A stretch of DNA of 44,344 bases, from assembly GCA_947169885.1 (NCBI GenBank), contig CAMVRM010000025.1:1-44344 (forward strand), read 5' to 3'. Made by a program: the position numbers and the translations under genes. Positions 41,372 through 44,344 of the stretch are shown piece after piece. A model generated the notes under the pieces. The model worked only from the letters and a program-made list of their open reading frames with translations, was not told where the DNA came from and searched no databases. The first letter of the stretch is position 1; the number at the start of each line of letters is the position of its first letter. This stretch comes from an uncultured Ruminococcus sp. GTDB taxonomy: Bacteria; Bacillota; Clostridia; Oscillospirales; Ruminococcaceae.

Positions 41372-41399
41372 TTATTTCTTATCTCTTATTTCTTATTTC
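41372..41399 (-). repeat. Heptamer array providing the stop codon of the dehydrogenase gene
   Basis: Four units TTATTTC, TTATCTC, TTATTTC, TTATTTC. The stop codon at 41393-41395 is inside the last unit. The leader is a perfect hairpin CCGCTTCAGCGG (41348-41359) followed by ACACC. Confidence 0.9.
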
Positions 41400-42358
41400 A
41401 TTTTGCTTTGCACTTCGTTCTGAGGTGTGCCGTTTAGCCACGCTTCAAGGTTTGCCGCAACAACTTTCAGCAGGCGCTCCCTTGTCTCGATAGGTGCCCA
41501 TGCGATATGCGGAGTTATTATGCAGTTTTTCGCCTTGTACAGCGGACAGTCAGCCCTCATCGGCTCGTTCGCAAGAACGTCTATGCCTGCTCCTGCGATG
41601 ACTCCGCTGTTGAGCGCATCTGCAAGTGCCTGTTCGTCCACTAGTCCACCCCTTGCCGTGTTGATAAGAAGCGCAGTCGGCTTCATGAGCGACAGCGTTT
41701 CGGCATTTATCATGCGTTCGTTGTCCTTTGCGAGCGGACAGTGGAGCGTCACAATGTCAGAACGCCGCATCAGTTCTTCAAGCGTGACGATCTCAGTTCC
41801 GTCAGTGACCTTTGCCGCCGTTCTTGTGTGCGTGATAACATTCATACCGAAAGCCCTTGCAATTGCGGCAACTCTTTGTCCTATGTCGCCGTAACCCACG
41901 ATACCGAGGGTCTTGCCCAGCAGTTCCGCAGTCGGCATATAAAAATAGGAAAACAGCTTATAGTTTATCCACTCGCCGTCATTTACCGACTTTGCATACT
42001 CAGCAGTTCGGCTGTAATGTTCGAGGATAAGTGCAAAAGTATGCTGTGCGACCGAATATGTCGAGTAGGACGGCACATTGCAGACAGACGCTCCCCTTTT
42101 TGCGGCGGCTTCAATATCCACGTTGTTATAGCCTGTTGCAAAAAGCCCGACATAGCGCAGGTTCGGACAGCGCTCAAAAACTTCCTCAGTGATAAGGCAC
42201 TTGTTGCAGATGACCGCATCAGCATCGCCTATCTCGTCAGCCACCCTGTCATTCGGCACATAGCCCAGAACTTTCGTGTCGCCGAGAACGGTTATGCCGT
42301 CAAGCGAAACATCGCCCTTAGTGACCGTTTCCGCATCTAATATAACTATTTTCGCCAT
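41393..42358 (-). CDS. NAD-dependent D-2-hydroxyacid dehydrogenase (glycerate/hydroxypyruvate type)
   Basis: 321 residues with the complete D-2-hydroxyacid dehydrogenase pattern: substrate loop LFATGYNNVD, NAD-binding GYGDIG (155-160), Arg236 in NTARGG, Glu265 in ANEP and the catalytic His284 in TPHIAW. Substrate could be hydroxypyruvate/glycerate or another 2-oxoacid; family members cannot be told apart by eye. GAGGA precedes the ATG, and the gene follows the 136-residue membrane protein gene by 3 nt. Its last residue and stop lie in the heptamer array. Confidence 0.9.
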   Translation of the reverse strand: MAKIVILDAETVTKGDVSLDGITVLGDTKVLGYVPNDRVADEIGDADAVICNKCLITEEVFERCPNLRYVGLFATGYNNVDIEAAAKRGASVCNVPSYSTYSVAQHTFALILEHYSRTAEYAKSVNDGEWINYKLFSYFYMPTAELLGKTLGIVGYGDIGQRVAAIARAFGMNVITHTRTAAKVTDGTEIVTLEELMRRSDIVTLHCPLAKDNERMINAETLSLMKPTALLINTARGGLVDEQALADALNSGVIAGAGIDVLANEPMRADCPLYKAKNCIITPHIAWAPIETRERLLKVVAANLEAWLNGTPQNEVQSKMK

Positions 42359-42361
42359 GTA

Positions 42362-42772
42362 TCAATCCTCAAAAGCGTTGTCAACGACCTTGCCGTCCTT
42401 TTCGGACTGTTCACGTTCTGCGGCTTTGCGGCGTTCGTCCTGTTCATCGGCGGCGGCGTTTGCTTCGGCATTTTTCAGTTTCAGCTGTTTTGAATAACGA
42501 TAATTCAGCACAGCCGCTATCGCAAGCAGAGCAACTTCAACGATACCCAGCACTGCCACACGGCTTCCTGTCTGACAGAGCGAAGTTTGAGTTACGAATG
42601 TCAGGTCTATCGCCGCCATAAGGACGATGTAGTGCCACGAACCCTTGCGGTAATATTGGAGCAGATAGAGAATCGTAGCGATTATGCAGAAACCGAGGTG
42701 CATTTTGAAAGTAAACGGTGTGTAGACGCTCTGCAAGCCCTGATTTGCGACGAATAAAGCAATAGTATCCAT
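42362..42772 (-). CDS. Hypothetical small membrane protein with charged tail
   Basis: 136 residues, not recognised. Three hydrophobic segments (about 24-40, 47-62 and 73-90) and then a long charged helix (Lys/Glu/Arg/Ala-rich, about 95-130). AAGGAG is 11 nt before the start. It is the first gene of a two-gene unit with the dehydrogenase; the tight spacing suggests shared expression but does not show shared function. Confidence 0.65.
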   Translation of the reverse strand: MDTIALFVANQGLQSVYTPFTFKMHLGFCIIATILYLLQYYRKGSWHYIVLMAAIDLTFVTQTSLCQTGSRVAVLGIVEVALLAIAAVLNYRYSKQLKLKNAEANAAADEQDERRKAAEREQSEKDGKVVDNAFED

Positions 42773-42813
42773 TTTTTCAAGTTCTCCTTATTCAGAAATA
42801 TCCGTATTATATA

Positions 42814-42842
42814 AGTATATCACATTAATATTAAAAATGCAA
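42814..42842 (-). promoter_or_regulatory. Promoter of the membrane protein-dehydrogenase unit
   Basis: On the minus strand TTGCAT (42837-42842), a 17-nt spacer and TATACT (42814-42819) with TG one base before the -10. Confidence 0.5.
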
Positions 42843-42876
42843 GAGAAAAATTATAATATCAAGCCATAAAAAAAGC

Positions 42877-42912
42877 AAAAACGGCAGTACATCAGGTAGT
42901 ACAGCCGTTTTT
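42877..42912. terminator. Terminator downstream of the NlpC/P60 gene
   Basis: ACGGC-A-GTAC pairs with GTAC-A-GCCGT across an 8-nt loop, flanked by A and T runs on both sides (AAAACGGC, GCCGTTTTTG). It is usable in both directions; on the minus strand a further CTTTTTTT follows. Confidence 0.75.
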
Positions 42913-42930
42913 GTCAGAGAGGGGATTATT

Positions 42931-42996
42931 ATGAAAAACTCGTTTGAGGAAAGTTCTTTTTGTTTTCAGAACATCTTTCGTTCTGTTCTGATATAA
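42931..42996 (+). CDS. Possible 21-residue leader or small peptide
   Basis: ATG at 42931 is preceded by GAGAGGGG about 6 nt upstream and opens a 21-codon frame (MKNSFEESSFCFQNIFRSVL then I and stop). The Shine-Dalgarno is good but no promoter is visible except the terminator-like hairpin just before it. It may be chance. Confidence 0.25.
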   Translation: MKNSFEESSFCFQNIFRSVLI

Positions 42997-43067
42997 TTAT
43001 ACCCTCTCCTGCTTAAATTAACCTTAAAAGGCGATGAAAAGTTTGTGATATTATCAACACATTTTTA

Positions 43068-44063
43068 TCAATAAACAAGTCTTCTTACGCAGTCGATGTG
43101 GAAGTACTGCAAGTAGCTTAGCGGCGTTATCTTTATGCCGTCATTCGGATTAAGAGCGTGGACAAGCTTGCCGTCACCTAAGTACAGACCAACGTGACCG
43201 CCGTAGTTCATGCCGATGATGTCGCCGGGTTCCATTTCATCAAAGCTTACGGGAATGCCGAGCGTTTCCTGACCGTATGACGAATGAGTTATGTAAATGC
43301 CTGCCTGCGCATAGGAGATCATGACCAGTCCCGAACAGTCGCAGGCTCTGTAATCAGTTCCGCCCCAAACATATCTGCCGCCGTCCATTGATGCCGCATA
43401 GTCGCAGATAAGCTTTCTTGTTGCGGCAACTTCCTGCTCGTGAGTGTTCACGACAACAGGCTCGGCAATGCGGACAGCCTGAGTTTTCTTGACGTACCAG
43501 CCCTTGCATGAGCCATCAGTCAGCTTGACGTAATAGGACTTTGCCGCCGAAACATTCTTGCCTGCAACTTCCGTGCCGTTTGCCGCCGCAAGAACGCCGT
43601 GAGCGGTCACTTCGGAAGTAAGATTCTTCTTGACGGTTATCTTTCCGCCCGAGATCTTCACTGCCTGTATGCCTTTTTTGATCTTGTAGGAAGTCTGTTC
43701 TGCGGTGCGGACTTTTATCTTTGTCGAAAGTTCGGTAAACACGTTTCCCGAAAGAACAGGCGTTACCGTGAATGTGTAAGCAGTGTTCGGCTTTAAGTAG
43801 GTTATTCCGCAGTCATCAACAAGCACTGACGATGCAAAATTTCTCGAAACCTTTGTAACAGCCCTGTCGGAACGTGAGACTGCAAAAGATGTTCCGCCGG
43901 GAAAAGTCTTGGCGTTGTCGACAGAAAGAACTATCTGGTCGGCATAGGTCTTTTTTGCCGATACCTTTGGCTTGACAAGACTTTCAGCCGAAGCGGTCAC
44001 AGCACTGCAAAACATAACAGCCGTCATAGCCGCAGCTGCAAAGAATGATGCGATCTTTTTCAT
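43068..44063 (-). CDS. Secreted NlpC/P60 peptidoglycan endopeptidase
   Basis: 331 residues. A signal peptide with cleavage after TASA (about 26/27) is followed by a fibronectin-like or Ig-like domain (about 30-120), a bacterial SH3-like segment (about 125-200) and the NlpC/P60 domain (about 210-331). The catalytic residues are Cys243 in CDCSGL, His290 in GGHVGLYLG and His302 in KLVHALN. Enzymes of this class cleave D-gamma-glutamyl-diaminopimelate bonds in cell-wall peptides, for wall turnover and cell separation. It is a single gene with its own promoter and terminator. Confidence 0.92.
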   Translation of the reverse strand: MKKIASFFAAAAMTAVMFCSAVTASAESLVKPKVSAKKTYADQIVLSVDNAKTFPGGTSFAVSRSDRAVTKVSRNFASSVLVDDCGITYLKPNTAYTFTVTPVLSGNVFTELSTKIKVRTAEQTSYKIKKGIQAVKISGGKITVKKNLTSEVTAHGVLAAANGTEVAGKNVSAAKSYYVKLTDGSCKGWYVKKTQAVRIAEPVVVNTHEQEVAATRKLICDYAASMDGGRYVWGGTDYRACDCSGLVMISYAQAGIYITHSSYGQETLGIPVSFDEMEPGDIIGMNYGGHVGLYLGDGKLVHALNPNDGIKITPLSYLQYFHIDCVRRLVY

Positions 44064-44137
44064 GTTATACCTCCATATTTTCCTAAATAATTACAGAAAC
44101 TATGTTCTGATAACTCAAACCTATTCAAACAAGTGCT

Positions 44138-44167
44138 ATTATAACACACATTTCAAACGATTGTAAA
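44138..44167 (-). promoter_or_regulatory. Promoter of the NlpC/P60 gene
   Basis: On the minus strand TTTACA (44162-44167), an 18-nt spacer and TATAAT (44138-44143) with TG one base before the -10. Confidence 0.7.
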
Positions 44168-44290
44168 GCTTTTGGTTAAAATTTCGTAACAGTTTACAAT
44201 CTCACTGTAACCAGTCTGTAACTTTTATATCGTAATTGCACAAATATTCAAACCCGATACATCATTCACGCCGATTTTACATATTTCCTA

Positions 44291-44319
44291 TTGACAAGCG
44301 AATAAAAAAGTGAGATAAT
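44291..44319 (+). promoter_or_regulatory. Promoter pointing out of the right edge
   Basis: TTGACA (44291-44296), a 17-nt spacer and GATAAT (44314-44319). A gene should begin shortly after the window. Confidence 0.65.
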
Positions 44320-44344
44320 ATAATGGAGTGATTATATATAAATA

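Overview
The window looks like a chromosomal segment of a gut or rumen Clostridia bacterium, most likely Ruminococcus or a close relative. This is inferred from gene content and not proven: Gram-positive Shine-Dalgarno sites (GGAGG) and sigma-A promoters, a secreted GH26 mannanase with a sortase-type C-terminus, tandem cell-wall/glucan-binding repeats, family-1 sugar-binding lipoproteins, a TagF-like polymer synthase and a Gram-positive type IV pilus operon. I saw no rRNA, tRNA, CRISPR array, insertion sequence or prophage.

Left part (1-9.1 kb): the start of a sugar-binding lipoprotein (cut by the window edge); an orphan siderophore/cobalamin-type ABC ATPase with a C-terminal extension; the surface GH26 mannanase; the trmK/Nif3 pair; an esterase behind a VanY-like protein that has lost its zinc ligands; and a CNNM/CorC-type membrane protein coupled to a small membrane protein.

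Middle (9.2-24.9 kb): a cysteine-synthase-family enzyme; a glycopolymer export set (TagF-like transferase, ABC-2 permease, Wzt/TagH-type ATPase); DAHP synthase; a cytoplasmic GH26-like hydrolase; a zinc-ribbon protein; a beta-lactamase-fold lipoprotein; a second sugar-binding lipoprotein; and an operon with a 740-residue cell-wall-binding-repeat protein, a second beta-lactamase-fold protein and a membrane protein.

Right-centre (24.9-39.2 kb): a type IV pilus locus. On the minus strand it reads pilC, a pilM-pilN fusion, pilO, a 987-residue PilX/GspK-like protein, a 283-residue prepilin, a 904-residue prepilin, pilB and pilT. The prepilin peptidase gene lies inside on the plus strand. There is no ordinary small major pilin; two of the three pilin-like proteins are giant and may act as tip adhesins.

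Right end (39.3-44.3 kb): membrane proteins, glutamate 5-kinase, a D-2-hydroxyacid dehydrogenase and a secreted NlpC/P60 hydrolase. The last bases hold a strong promoter pointing out of the window.

The intergenic DNA carries its own signal. A heptanucleotide tandem repeat (TTATCTC/TTATTTC) recurs at about ten loci, mostly at the 3' ends of genes and with the TAA-containing strand matching the coding strand. Several arrays supply the stop codon, and many are preceded by a short hairpin or a GCGAAG-type leader. An 8-base TATACGCC repeat occurs in the same long spacer upstream of the cell-wall-binding-repeat operon.
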